A stretch of DNA of 64,000 nt from Loxodes magnus (GCA_946699065.1 CAMPDV010000139.1:310001-374000), one strand, 5' to 3'. Positions 24,167 to 37,339 are shown, counted from the first letter of the stretch. The notes: generated from the sequence alone by a model not told the origin. Numbers and translations are program-made.

Positions 24167-26305
24167 ATGGAATTTATATAAACAAATATGACGTCAACAG
24201 TGAGAAAATAAACCCGCGCTTCCGTGAAAGACTAATTAATCTAGAAGGCAGATGAACTACTGAGAAAACTGAGACCAACTCGTTATTAAATTGAGGTGAG
24301 GAAGAAGATTTCTTTGTTTGTAAGTAGTATAGTAGAATTTCATTTTTCGTAACTGAGTCCTGTTATCATTGAGTTTGGTTCTTTCCCGTTACGTACTTTT
24401 CTACCTGATGCTGATTTGGATCTCACATTCCTTCCAACCAGCGAATTGTATTTTGACTAAAAGAACTAGCTTTAGACTCTGAACGAACTTCAGTAGATTT
24501 TATAAATGCAGAACAGCCAGTACTCTATATACCATTTTTCTGATTTCAACCTAGTAAATGCTGAAGTTAAATTGCTCAAAATGAAGGTTAATGGATTACA
24601 ACTTGACATTTCAGTTAACTAACTGGGAGGTGTTTAAGCTTTAGCGTTACTCTAAGAATGCGACGAACTTATAGGCAAAAATAATCTATTTAAGTAGTCC
24701 GTGCTACTGGCAAAGGCTTGAAGCTTATATCAGTCTAGGATCCTTGGAGCTCGCTTTGGATTGATAGCTACTTATTGCTTAGAAGTAATGATGCTTCATA
24801 TAATTAATGTCCACCATTAGGAAATATCACATCCTATAGACGCCATGCTAAAGTTCATTGAGGTCTTTAGCAGATTTGACTGGGATAAGTATGTCATAAC
24901 AGCATGTGGTGTGCTACATAAAAGCTAGGTAGAGAACGCTTAGAATGTCGATTTGGATGAATTAGCCTCATAAACGTAATTTAGCGAAAAGTAGTGGTTG
25001 CTTATCTAGCCTGAGTAATTAAAGTATTCTAAGTAAAAGTTCGCTTGGTGGTAGGAATAGCAGAACTAAAGCTAGAACGAGTTTCAAATGAAGTTCATAA
25101 ATGTTGTTGATCCTCTATCTAATGGAGATAACTTAGGCAGATCGATTAATAAGGCTAATTATCTTCGAATTAAAAACGCATTCAAGTACCAATGGAGAAT
25201 CATACAAGAGATAAACAAGAAGAATGTAAAAGTAGCTGATAATGTAATAAACGCACTCTTCAAGGGCTTCTTCAAAAACTAGCAGCAAAAATGTAAACAA
25301 GATATTAGCTTCTAGAGCCAGGAAAGTATTCTAGAGAAAGGAAAAGTTTCGCAAAAATTTGCCTTTAGCTCGTAAAATATTAGTTGGCTAGATTTAGGAT
25401 CAGTCTCTACAACTTCAACTGAACTAGACTCTCCTAGAAATCTTCTAGACAGCAAGGTGAACGTTTAGCTTCTAATTTAAAGAGTCATGAGAATTTTCAA
25501 AAAGAAGGCGTTCTAGAAAATAAGCCTACTGAACTAGGAAAATTAGCTTTAAATCCTATAAGGGGAAAGTGCTTAGCAGATATATTAGACAATCGATAGA
25601 TTCATTGAATTCGATGTACCACAATGCTTCATGAAATCTCTCGTGATGTAGAACGTAAAGCCATTTTCTCCCTAGTAGAAAGAACTATCAAGTTAGTAGT
25701 TAGAATGGATGCAAAATCTTCAAATCAATTAACAGAACTTCAGATCACTCCAAATGAGCAATTAGAATTACCTTCCTCCTCAAACTTCTGGATTTTAATA
25801 GCCAGGTATTTGATAAGAGCCATAATAACTTAGCACTCCTAATTTTAACGAAAACATTTAACCTTTACCGTTCTTCTCAACTAGTTAGCACAACTTTAGT
25901 AAAAACACTAATGGAGAGGTTATGAAAGATTAAGAAGGTTTGAATAATTGGAAGCAGAAGAACGAATGGCAAGATGAGTAAGCGAAATACGCAAAGTATT
26001 AAGACTTAAGAGAGAGATATAATGAAGACGATATAGAGGAGTAGTTACAAGCAAGTAGAATGGACATTCAAGGTACATACCAACCTTACTACGCAAGGAA
26101 ACTACCTGTCTTTCAAACAAAGTAAATGAACAATAACGAATAAGCTAGCTACTATGATCGATTCGGCTAGAACTATCAGCCTCGACTGATGAAGTAGAAA
26201 CAGTAATAGAAATATCAAAGAGAATATGCAAGATAGATGAATGGATATGGAGGCTTCCCAAGAAATTAGCAAGATGGGGGTTATCAACAAAGGAATTTTT
26301 ATTGA
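24167..26305 (+). CDS. Non-canonical poly(A) polymerase (Trf4/5, PAPD5 type)
   Basis: Nucleotidyltransferase that adds tails to nuclear RNAs, feeding the exosome in the TRAMP pathway in other eukaryotes. 712 residues. Catalytic core: IEFGSFPLRTF with GS at 71-72, then PDADLDLT with D81, D83 and D85, and the third Asp at D147 (LQLDISVN). The central domain follows and the PAP-associated segment VVDPLSNGDNLGRSINKANY lies near 312-331. This DPL-x-NG-x-N order is diagnostic of the family. The C-terminal half is an unusually long Gln/Asn-rich tail (for example QRVMRIFKKKAFQK, later YQPYYARKLPVFQTK and a GYGGFPRNQQDGGY-type end), likely disordered and RNA- or protein-binding. TGA encodes Trp at least twice (KAW, IW) and ends the gene after NFY. 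Confidence 0.92.
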
Positions 26306-28308
26306 TGAGAGATGTTATAGTATGCGCAAAAATAGAAGTTAATTATTTATTTATTTATTCTATTAACCCAACTCTCTTTCATATCCTTTTCTCAATCTAT
26401 TATTACAACTCCATTTTCCTTTTACTAAAGTACTTATAGAAATGAATGCTAGCTTTTCAAACTAGTTAACTTACTTATTCCGGATTTATTTCATATATTC
26501 AACTCTCATGCTTTTTCATGAGTCTCATTTAATGGGCTAACTCTAATTATACTTAACTTCATATTTTATACCTACTACTGATTTTTTCCTAACTCATTTT
26601 GTATAACTAGCATCGTTAATGATATAGCCTTTATTTATTACCTCTCAATGACAATTTATAAATTACTCACTAACCCACCTTCCTCTTCCCTAACTTTTTA
26701 CTACTCCTTCTCTTTTAATTCTTATGCCCTACTTTACTTGTTATTCTTAATTTAGCCTATTATGAATATTGATAGGTTTTATATACTTCAAAATAGTGGT
26801 GAAAAAGAAGTACCAAATCCATGCTTTTATTTTTAGATAATAAGATTTTTTAATGATATAACAAATAAGCTTAACTCATCTTTATGGTGATTAAGACTTC
26901 TTGTATGGTCCTCGCTTAACTTTTTATATGTGAAATACTTTTCATAACACCTTATTAAAATCTGATCTCAATGGTGATAAAACTTCACTAAAATGCTTGC
27001 ATTCTAGCAGCTATCTTCACCTTATGCAATCCCACTATCTCGCTTTTAGTAATTTGATTTCTAAAACTTCAGTTACTTCTTACCTTTCCTTTCTCCTCAT
27101 TCTGTTTTATCCTTAGCACTCCTTCTAATACATGGTATAAGACATAAAAATATTACTAATAGCACCTATATTCTAATGTGCTTTTATTCTCCTTCATAAA
27201 TCTCAAATTACCTATCACTTTTATACACTTTTAATGTACTAAATACCAAAAGACAAATCTTAGAGAAATACCATCCATTAAAAAATACTTAAAAATACTA
27301 TTTTTGAACCTCTCCTCTTAAACATTATTTCCTACCTTCTAATTTAAATTTTACTTTTTTGACTTACTTCTTCAATTCTACCAAACTAATTAGTTCTTAT
27401 AATGCTTTGCTTATTGAACTGCCTTTATATTTATAATTCATAGTCACTTTAGTTTTTCTTCCTTACTACTGTTAGTGTGATGCTTATGACTATCTACTTG
27501 ATGTACTTCCAGGTGCGTTTATTACAGTTTTGTGCTGCTTGTTTGATAACTCTCTAAATCTACTTTGAGATGCTAATACCATCTGAGCATTCCCCTCTAT
27601 TGACTAAGCTTAAGAGAGGAATGCAAGTCTACTGGCTATTCAATTATGCTAGTATCTCCATCTCATATCTACTTACTGAAGAGTCGTTCTAAATAGCTTC
27701 CAGTTCTTCGCACACTGCTTATCCCTCTATTTTCCTTCTTAAGAAAAAGCTACTAATATAGCTACAAAAAGCTTACTTTATAAATATTAATTCTAAGCTA
27801 AGAAAAAAATGAGCTCGAAAATCCTTTTTTTCCTTTAAATCGTTCAAACTGAAATATAGTGAAGGCTCCATCAAACTACTAGCTTAAAATAAAAAAATAA
27901 AGCTAGAAAATTTAGATTTGAAGGAGACTGCAAATTGAAGCTTCGCTGAGGTGAGTGCTTGGAGTTTTAATCCTAGCTTTACTCTTGCAACTTAAGTATA
28001 GATAAGTGTGCTAAAAGTAAAGGATAGGATTGCGCTAGTTAGAAAAGAGATGGCGCAGAGTATGAAGAACATACAGCGGAATGCTATAGACTCAGAAAGG
28101 TATAATCTAGATCACTCTGGCTTAATATCCCTCTGTCTATAAATAATAAGGTACTAAACTTGAGTTACTCATCAAGCTGTCTAATTTACATGCGATCAAA
28201 CTAAGAGTTTAGCTATCTCTTAATTAGATCACTATAAGGAGCATGCTAGTTCTAATTAGAAAATTAAGGGTAAAATTAATTAAACTAAAGAGACTGAATT
28301 TGAAGGAA
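26306..28308. other. Long intergenic region with one hairpin
   Basis: Two kilobases of AT-rich sequence between the poly(A) polymerase gene and the duplicated lsh region. No conserved coding seen. The last part (from about 28100) resembles the 3' flank of the lsh genes at 37.2 and 57.7 kb. An inverted repeat lies at 27587-27624. Confidence 0.5.
27587..27624. repeat. Inverted repeat, 12-base arms
   Basis: GCATTCCCCTCT at 27587-27598 faces AGAGAGGAATGC at 27613-27624: 11 of 12 positions pair, with a 14-base loop that itself contains the palindrome aagctt. Could be a mobile-element end or an RNA hairpin; isolated, no associated gene. Confidence 0.5.
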
Positions 28309-29133
28309 ATGAATCATGCGAATGTCAGAGGAAATAATTAGGGTTTGTAACTTACTGCTAGATAGGAAAGAAAGTTAAAGCTAAAGGACTAATACTAGTA
28401 GCACTGAAAATTATTTCCATTTTATAGGTTTAGGAATTCGAGAAATTCATTCATTACGGTACATGATTGTACTTAAGAACCTAAAAATGAATACACTTTT
28501 CATCAAGTTATAGAAGAAGGGTAGGTTTAAATAAGACAAACAATTTTTTGGCTTCACAATTCCGAGAGATTGCAGTTCGAAGACTGTTATAGCATAATTC
28601 CAGAATTCAGTTCTTTTGAATGAACCTATTAGAAGATTCTGAAAATTTATTTACCGGCAACAGAAGCAAACTGATTATTAAGTCTAAAATAGATATAAAA
28701 ATCTAAGGATTTTTAAATAGAGGAATAATAGTCTATTTTCGAAATGGTATGACAATAACTTAATAAGAAACGATAAAAATAGTAAGGATTTCCCGAACAT
28801 TTATATTTATCATGGGTTAGTTATATTATAAAAGGTATACAGTGTCGTATATAAACAGCATCAAATGATACTAAATAGCTACTAAATCGATATCATCGCT
28901 TTTATGGCTGCTTTTTCTCACTATCTCCCTTAATAAGATATGAAGGTAAAATTTTACATTTATAGTTCTTTTCTTATTCTTTTTACTAAAACACTTAGTA
29001 ATCTTTATGTTTTGATTACCATAAATTATATATAATTAAGATTTATATCTCAAGATTACTATAGATGAATGAAATCCTTATGCTTTCGTATAATAATTTA
29101 CACTTCTTTGCTGTATGTTTAGTACAATTATGA
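28309..29133 (+). CDS. Gene X: unknown protein of the lsh duplication unit
   Basis: A 274-residue frame ending at TGA 29131-29133, starting MNHANVRGNNQGLQLTARQ. The middle reads as a normal globular protein (FRNSRNSFITVHDCTQEP; IFWLHNSERLQFEDCYSI; SFEWTYQKILKIYLPATE; SIFEMVWQQLNKKRQKQ). No family recognised. A second copy of its 5' flank and start codon is found after lsh2 at 57784 (MNHANVRRNK), which supports this ATG; the same flank after lsh1 is cut by a LINE just before the expected start. The last 70 residues are Phe/Tyr/Leu-rich and may not be coding. Convergent with the decayed gene Y1; stops are 19 bases apart. Confidence 0.62.
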
Positions 29134-29151
29134 ACGATCTTTTTCATTCTA

Positions 29152-30370
29152 TCAATCAGTCAACATCCTCATCAATTCTCCCCTCTTGAAACTTTTTCTT
29201 ACATCTATTCCTTACTAAAATTCACATTCTACCGATTACTGATTATTCATAATTTCTCAATTTAGTCTATCTTGCTTACTTAACTTAAATTTGGTATTAC
29301 CATAAATTATGCAAGTCTACAACATTTCATTCTATTATGCTTTTCTTTTTTATAACCTAGCTTCTGTTAGACCACTAAGTATATACACTTAATTACTTTT
29401 ACCTTTGTACCCTTTAACCATAGTTTAATTTAATATCTAGTTCTCTTTCTGACTGTCAGTGTAAGTCCAGATTTTTAAGCTTGTTTATTTCTTATTTTCT
29501 TGCTCTTATCTTTGTGACTCCTATACCCCTCACTTTTAACATCTTCTCTGCTACTATATCTTGACAAGTGTTTCAATCTTTTTATCATTTAAAAAGCTTG
29601 GTGGTTCAGTATCAGTTTCAGTTTGATATCCTAGGTATCTTATGAAGTGAGAACTCAAGTCTATTTTAAATCCTTGAGGGTTTGTTTAGTGTTCTCACTG
29701 CCTGATTTATGTCAAGTCATTACTTACAGATTTAAGTTTAACTACGACTTCACTAATTTTAGACACCCATTAAATCTTTCCAATCCTGATCCATCAAGTT
29801 TGATTCTCTAATATCCATCTTAAAAAACTTCTAGCTGTCACTTACCTCAAATTTCAGTTTTTCACTTTCCTTCCTAAACGTTACTATGAAAGAAACAAGA
29901 TAGGGTGAGTTAATTCTCTTAGACATAAACAATTAGGATTTATGATAGGATGCTAGAGTAAATTTACAATAAGAAAGGTTAGTTTCAAATCTTAAGCTTA
30001 ACTAAACCTTATTAGAACGAAATAAAGGCTAAAGATAAAGCCAAAGCTATGAGATATTTTACTGCTGCTTATCAGATAAAATTTAAGCATTCTTTATCTG
30101 ATTTTTCGGGAGTTTTAGTACTACCAAATTTTGTATCTCACTTAGATCTGAAGTTCGCTATTCTAATTATATGTTCACTCATCATATCACTTTTACTTAG
30201 CTCGGAAGCTAGTAAAATGATATCTTCCAGTCATCATCCAAATAATAGCTAGAAGCTGGTATTCATAGTCTCACCTTTAGCCTATGAAAAATTCGCTTAA
30301 GCCAGTAAATCATTCTCATATCAAAAGAGTAAAGACAAGCCTTCCTAATTAAGCAGCCTTACTAAAAAGA
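29152..30370 (-). pseudogene. Gene Y copy 1, decayed membrane/cytosolic protein gene
   Basis: Coding-like segments on the minus strand in several frames: a stretch with KSDKECLNFIWQAAVKYLI near 30.1 kb, MSKRINSPYLVSFIVTF then SEKLKFEVSDSQKFFKMDI near 29.8-29.9 kb, then after a +1 frame change KISEVVVKLKSVSND, and near the end YTDSQKENQILNQTM and FKRGELMRMLTD before TGA. Matching segments occur in Y2 near 47.0-47.5 kb (SERLRYEIDDSQKFYKMNI; AYTDRQERIPIII), where a one-base difference breaks the SFIVT part into another frame. Thus at least one copy is a pseudogene, and this one has at least one shift. Family unknown. Confidence 0.55.
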
Positions 30371-30657
30371 GGAAATCGAACTTATTTGTTCTAAGCTTTT
30401 TACGATTAAACTTATATAGCTTATAAAATAAGTCGTCGTAGAACACTTTGGTGCATATTCTAACTTGTAGATAAAGGTATGAAGATAGTTAAATGAATAT
30501 AACGTTACCTTCAGCGTCTATTTGTCGAACCATTAAGTTGATTTAAATAGCTAGCTGTTTAGATATGTTTTAAGTTTCTTAAAATTAGATTTTTAATATC
30601 TAATACATTTTTAATGGTAAAGCTAGTATTAAAGCCTAAAAGTTAATAAAATTATAA

Positions 30658-33600
30658 ATGAAGCTTATACTGCTGCTTGTAATATTGTGCTATGCACTCT
30701 CTTTTCTATGTGGGGACTAAATTGATTCTAGTGTTGTTAAAGTCGTGAATACCAGTTTGTAGGGTACTAACATAAAGGCGAGAAAGGAGCAACCTATAAG
30801 AATTATGTTCGAGCTTTAAGAAAACTCGGACTCTATGGATTAAACTGACAGCTTCTTTAGAAATGAGCTGCTTCCTTACCTTAAAAGTTACTTAAGTTCC
30901 TTGATAAAGCTATGGAGTTCTTGAGACAGTGTAAATTTATATCCTTATGGAGGATAAAAATGCAATCAGTTGAATATATCTTCAAAGTATAACAATGGTA
31001 GTTGGCCATACGATCTCTTCATCTTTGTTCATAGTTACTTTGATCCTTAATCAGAGCAAGCTATTTCAACTAGTTCTTGCTTATAAGCTAGTTCATATAT
31101 GAGGCCACTTGCAGGAGAAATAAGACTTAATAAATATTTTTTCTCCCAATATGATTTTCAGAATGCCATTAGTTTATCACTTCATGGTATGTTGCATTTA
31201 CTTGGATTTAACAAGTATTTTTCATAATACTTCATAAACCCAGAAACTGGGTAAAAATATGATAGTATTACTTTCCAAGACCGAATAAGAGGAAAGACAG
31301 TTACGTAGTTAAGACTTCCTAATTCAACTTAAGCTTTCAGAGACTAAATTGATTGCTCTCTTGCTTATTTGGAACTTGAAGACCCAGGAAATAACGGAGA
31401 CACTTCCTATCATTTAGAATCAAGACTATTATTTAATGACCTAACGACTTAGGTATTTACTGATAATAAAGTTATAACCAACATTACTTTGGCATTACTG
31501 TATGATATGGGATGGTATATCCCTAACTTTAGTATGGCTTAATTTATGGAATTTGGTTATAAAGCAGGATGCGAATTCTAACAGTGAAAGTGTGAAGAGA
31601 ATAGTAAACCTTCCTTTGAAGAATTCTGTTAAGATAGTGATTAAATAACTTGCTCACCTGATATGAGAAGTATAGCAACATGCTATACTTAAGAATATAA
31701 TTATGATCTAGATTTAGCTTTTTAGTACTATGAGAATCCAAAGAAAGGAGGATTAATAGAAGAAATAGATTTTTGTCCTGTAGCAATAAAACTCTCTAAT
31801 ATGAACTGCTAGGGATCAAGTTAAGAGTACTATAATAACTTACAAACATACTAAGAGACTCTTGGATTTTAGTCTAGATGCTATTAGGGTATAATAAATG
31901 GAAAAAGAAATGCCTTCTGCTTCTAAACTGCTTGTGACGAGAACAATAACATTTGACTGACTTTTAACAATGATACTAGAAAATTATGTCCTTAGGGAAC
32001 AAATATACCTCATCCTTCTGTACCAAATACTTAAATAAACTGTCCAGCTAGGTAAGAACGAATATGTTAATCAGTAAAAGGAGAAATTAGATGCTCTAAA
32101 AGATGCGCTCGTTGCTCTATTGACGAAAATATTTGTTTTCAGTGCAAAGAAGGATTTTATTTCCAAAATGGAGCATGCATAACATGTGAAAATTCATATA
32201 TCTACTAAGACTAGTGCTATCAGAACTGTCCGCAAGAAGCTCCTTTAACAATGATCATTAAAGTAAGCTAAACCTCATAGTAGTCAAATTAAATATAATG
32301 CTATGAGCAATGTCCTTAAGGATGATAAACTTAAGGAACTTATTGTATTCAAGAAAATACTACAAGTTGAACTCCCTAATCTAATGATTGTGTGGAACTT
32401 TCGCATGAATGTTTGGTGAATGTATACAGCTACTGCTGTATACATTATGATTCTGAATGCGATTAATTTAAGTAAAATGATATTCATAGATTTAGTTAGA
32501 ATGACTGTAATGATTGAAAGACTCCTTAACCAATTAATGCTACTTTGTATACCATTTAAAACGAAGTCTATATATACTTCAATAAAAGGACTGGGTACAC
32601 TAACAAAAAGTTTGAGTGCTAAAAAATAATCGCAGAAGTAGAAAAATATGGCCAAAATGCGATATGCTAATGAAATGATAATATGGATACTATAATGATA
32701 TCATTAGGAGAATAACACGCTCTTTATCAAAATTATCAAGTAGAGTTGATAGAAGGAGTGATAAACTCTACTCATCCATACTCAGCATAACTAAGATCCA
32801 ACTTATCAGTTACTCTTCTTTTTGAATATCAAAATGGTAGCATAAAAGATAGTACAAATGATACTCATGTTTACTTGTATGATTTACCTATAAGAGTATA
32901 CGTTAAAAATTAGAAACAGTACTATGATAAATGAAAGTGGGCTATTAGTTTGAATAATGATAACTTCGAGTTTTAAGAATGATTAGCAGATTAAAATGAA
33001 TAAGCTTGAACTTCAACCGAGTTGTGATTAGATTATGTTTTCTTAGCCATTCCTAAGAAATTTATAGAATAGACCAGTAAAGTAAATGTGAGAATATGAG
33101 TGATAGAAAAGTCTAAGTATATAGTGGACTGATATTTCAGCAAAGATATCATAATTTGTCCTTTTAGTTCATGAGAAATCTGTTTGAGCAGTAAAAACAC
33201 TTGTTGGGATAAATAATAAAACCCTTAGTTTTAAAGCTAAACCTGTGAAGATCTAACTTGTGACTTTTGCAGAAAAAAGACTAGCTAATGCTCGGATTCC
33301 AATAATTAAGATGATTAAAATTAGTTTAATACATAGATCTGCAATTAAAAGGTAGAATTAACACTCCTCTAAGCCCTTCTATAAGAATATCAAGATGAAA
33401 TCTTACTAAAATTTAATAAAACGCCTGGACTTGATAACTTCTAATTCTAATGTTCAGATATAATTCAAGAAGCGAGTAAATATGGAGAAAGCGCATCATG
33501 CATATGAATTTAAAATCTAGTATTGATAAGACTTGGAAATCAAGCATAACTGAAGTTAGGAATGTCTGTTGATATAAAATCAGAACTGATTTATCTATAA

Positions 33601-36600
33601 GGTAAATACTTTAAATTTAAAAATACTTCCACAATAATCCTGTAAGTGCCAGTTTCGCCTTTAGTTTAAATAAATGAGATAAATGAAAATCATTTGAAGT
33701 CTAAAAACGAAAATCTAACTTTATAAGCTTCAGTTATCGATAGACATCATGTTGCTGTATAATACTGATGGGATATTAAACTGGTACCAGATAACTAAGA
33801 ATTTAATAATATATTTACTTAATGAAATAGCTCTAATAACAGTCCTATCTACTACTCTTAGGAAAAGGCCAATTTTACCATTCAAAGTAGTTATATAAAT
33901 AAAATTGAATAAGTAATTATAAAAGTATGAGCAGAGTCTTGGACAGGAAATGTTTCGAAACCATTTAGTCATATTGTAGACATTTATGACTGGTAAAACT
34001 CAAGTATAAGCTTTATCACATAAAATAAAAGGGAGTTTTAAGAATTCTAGAGTATATTAATTGAATTGAAAATTGAAGGCATAAGATAGATTAACAAGTA
34101 GAAGGTTAAATGGAATTTGAGTAAAACGAATGATCTTACGATCATGGATCTAAAGCTTGATGAGATGCCATAAAGCTGCTAAAATGTAGAGTAATAAGAT
34201 TGAATTAATAATTGTTCGATCTAGATACCTTCAGGGGTTCTGCATAACTCTTATTGGTATTAGATCTAAGCAACAGTTGATAACTATTACGTTCATTAGA
34301 TCAATATTAGCGTATTAAAAGCCTTTTTCGACTGCAGTATCAAACCTAAAAAAGGATAAAGCTGGATAACAAATTTTTCTTTTTCATGCAAAGATATTTC
34401 AGATGAAGGATAAAATAATGATTTCAGATATCAACTTTACTATACGAAAGACCATTATAAGATAGAAATCTTTCAAAATAGTTCATATAAAGAGCATATT
34501 TTTAGCTTACCTGCTGGTGAGGGATAAAACAGTTCCATGAGAGTTTATGCTGAAGTTTATGTCTAGAACGTAAACTATCAAGGATAAAACATATCTATTG
34601 AGGTAAGTAAAGTAAAGCTAGATATAAATAATGAAATAGCCTAACTTAAAAACTTTGATTCTAACATGCTAACCTTAGATTATCTTAAAGATATAGCATA
34701 AGAAATTTCAATTAACTCTAATCAAGTAACTACTTTTTCTTTTAACAAATACCTTAAACATTTAGCTTCTAAAGTGACTAATGAAAAAGAGCTAAGTTTA
34801 GCACTTGAAATTTTATCACTTGTAAATGTAAGTGTTACCTAAGCGAGACTGTAAAGCTACATAGACTATTTTTACAAATGTATAATCTAGACTTAGAACT
34901 ATCCTATATAATAGGATTAGCTAAATACTCTTTTTGGCATATTAGATGGAATTGCGAAAATCTAGACAAGTAAAAAGGATAATACCAGGCAAAGAAATCT
35001 ACTAGAGAAAGTAGAAATAGAATCTGCTAACTCTCATTCTAGACTTTTACAGAATGAAAATATTTAATAGACTACAGTGTGAAATGTGGTCAAGTAAGCT
35101 TTACTATCTTATATAAATAATCAGGAATATATCGACTAGTAATTTAATTTCAGCTATGAAAATGTATAAGGGTATTTAGCTAAGTATGAATATTTAAATC
35201 ATGCAAAGAAATTTGACTTAGAGAAGTTTCAAGTCAAAATAAAAAAAGACTTTGGTGATTAGAACTTAACAATTCTCCATTTCTTATTTAATTATAATCC
35301 TGTTAACATAGGAGATGCAAAGCTTAAAGATTACTTGATATTTGAAATTTATAAGATAAACAGTGCTGATTATCAGAATACCTTTAAGAAAGAAGTATTT
35401 TATACTGAGTTTATTCTAAAAGAACAGCCCATTGAATAAGAGGATTATTAATGCTAATGATGGAACGAATTTCTATAAGAATGACAAAATGATATTTGCA
35501 ATCCAAATATCAAGGAAAATTATCAGTCGTGCAAATGTGAATAATCAGGAATCATTAGATTTTATGAAGTCTTTACATAAAATAAGCAAGTAAACCATAT
35601 TCCTACTTATATTCTATCTGGTATTTTTTGCTTTTGCTTAATCCTTTTTATAATTTAGCTTTCTCTCTTTAATAACCAAAGCAAAATATAACCAGAATAA
35701 GCTTAAGATTAGCAAAATAAGTAATAGATCTCTAAATGTTAGTTATGATAGTCATATTTATCTATCACTGGACCTTTTACTTTCAAACATCAAACTAAGA
35801 TCAACTAAACGACTCTGCTACTTAATAGCTTCACTAATGCATTTATATGCTTCATTGCTAATCTTTTAATTATTTAATCCTAGGAAATAGTGCTTGATAA
35901 GATAAAATTAGCATTTATAATAGGATCTTTTGGTATTGTATAGAAGGCACTGCTACTTAGTATGTAAGTTTTGGCTAACAAAATTCAAATGATTATACAA
36001 AGCTTATTAGTCATCGTAAGTTTAGCTTTTTCTGCTTGGTACTGCTATTTGAGCGATCACTAGAATACTTTGGTATCTACATGATGCTTAGTTAGCATAT
36101 CTATCTACTTTATACTATATGATCCTATTTTCACCTTTATTTTTGTTCTGCTTTTTCAAAAATGTATTAGAAAAGAAAATCTTAATCAGATATTTGTAAT
36201 GAAGATTAGCAAAACCAGTAAGAGTACCTCGGATAGAGATGAAATATAGAGGATTAATAAAGGTGCTCTAGCGCCAACTAATTGTAATAATTTATAAAGC
36301 TCTTAATAAGAAAGTGACTAGAATCGAAATAAGTAAGATGTAAAATAATAATTTAATATTACTTAAGAGTAAAGTTTCTAACCTTAAGGAAATTAAAGCT
36401 AAAATTAAGATTTGTAAAAATAACCATCTATCGTTAGTAGTAATTTAGTAAACTCTGAATATTGAAGTAAAGATAGCATGAGTAAGAGCTAGAGCTCAAG
36501 TAGTTACAATTCTAGTTAGGTAGAAGATGGAATTTAAATTACTTTAATAGATGAAAATGGCGTTTAAAAAATAATAAGAGTTAGCAAATAAGAAACTCTT

Positions 36601-36936
36601 AAAGCATTTAAGGATAAAGTAGCCTTAATTTTAGGGTATAATGTAGCTTAAACCAGAATTCATTATAAATAAAAGTGTTTTGAAGATAGTTAGAAATAAG
36701 ACTATGATAAACAATTAGGCTAGCTAGGATTCAATGATCATGAAACATGTTGAGCCTTTTAATCCTAAATTCCTAATGATTATTAGCAAGACGAAAGAGT
36801 GTAAAGAGTAAGAGAACAACTATAGAAGTTAAATTAAAGCATTAATTATAGCAGTAGCTAAAGTATACATAATGGAGAATAGGAAAATAAATAAGCCAGT
36901 GAATTAGTACAAGAAATTGATTTAGACAGTAATTGA
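30658..36936 (+). CDS. lsh1: leishmanolysin-like / REJ-GPS / multi-pass membrane protein with ubiquitin-like tail
   Basis: One continuous ORF of 2092 residues (2095 if read to a second TGA at 36943). Domains in order: signal peptide (MKLILLLVILCYALSFLCG); leishmanolysin-like (M8) domain to about residue 310 with SLHGMLHLLGFNKY at 175-188, where the catalytic Glu of HExxH is Gly177, a third His at 252 (SYHLESRLLFND) and no Met at the Met-turn (NDLTT), so probably inactive; a Cys-rich furin/EGF-like region (KRCARCSIDENICFQCKEGF and repeats); a REJ/PKD-like region (LTLQASVIDRHHVAVQYWW); a GPS-like site with CQWW at 1599-1602 and SCKCEQSGIIRF near 1624-1635, lacking the HL/T cleavage triad; about six membrane segments from 1650; a Gln/Ser-rich linker; and a ubiquitin-like domain at about 1959-2030 (ITLIDENGVQKIIRV). 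TGA encodes many of the Trp. Likely a surface adhesion or sensing receptor (inference). Confidence 0.9.
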
Positions 36937-36945
36937 TTAAAGTGA

Positions 36946-37335
36946 TTTTTACTTAGACTGAGATTTATTATAATTTATTAATATATTAACTGCTAATAGG
37001 CTAAAGCTTAGTGATTAGTCTCTATTGTGTACTTTAAATATATAGCTATAAGCGCTTATCTAAACTTCTCCTTACTCTTCTATTATTTCTATTTACTGGT
37101 ACTCCTAATACTTATAGCTTTTCTTTTCTACTCTTCTTCATTCTATAGTTAGCTCTCTCTTTGTTTGAATATCATGCATTGATAGTTACAGTAAAGTGCC
37201 TTTTATTTAAGTATCTGAACTATTTAATTAAGTTATTGGTCTAAATTCAGCTAAGCTGAGATACTATTAGAAATACTCCAGATCTAATTAGAGTTAAAAG
37301 GAGCATTCATGTACTAAATAAGCTGGATAAAGGTA
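36946..37335. repeat. 3' flank of lsh1, duplicated after lsh2
   Basis: Non-coding flank that is similar, with substitutions and small indels, to 57386-57783 after lsh2 (for example the shared words tagttacagtaaag/tagttgcagtaaag and aaattcagctaa/aaattcagttaa) and in part to 28.1-28.3 kb. It stops matching near 37335, where the plus-strand LINE begins and the expected gene X start is missing. Confidence 0.6.
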
Positions 37336-37339
37336 TGGA

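Noticed and set aside
28321-28800. Alternative frame of gene X starting MSEEIIRVCN
   Set aside because: The copy at 57784 supports the MNHANVR frame, and that frame reads better downstream.
32284-32655. Minus-strand hydrophobic ORF (and its copy at 52730-52990)
   Set aside because: Antisense shadow of the lsh Cys-rich region, present in both copies for that reason only.
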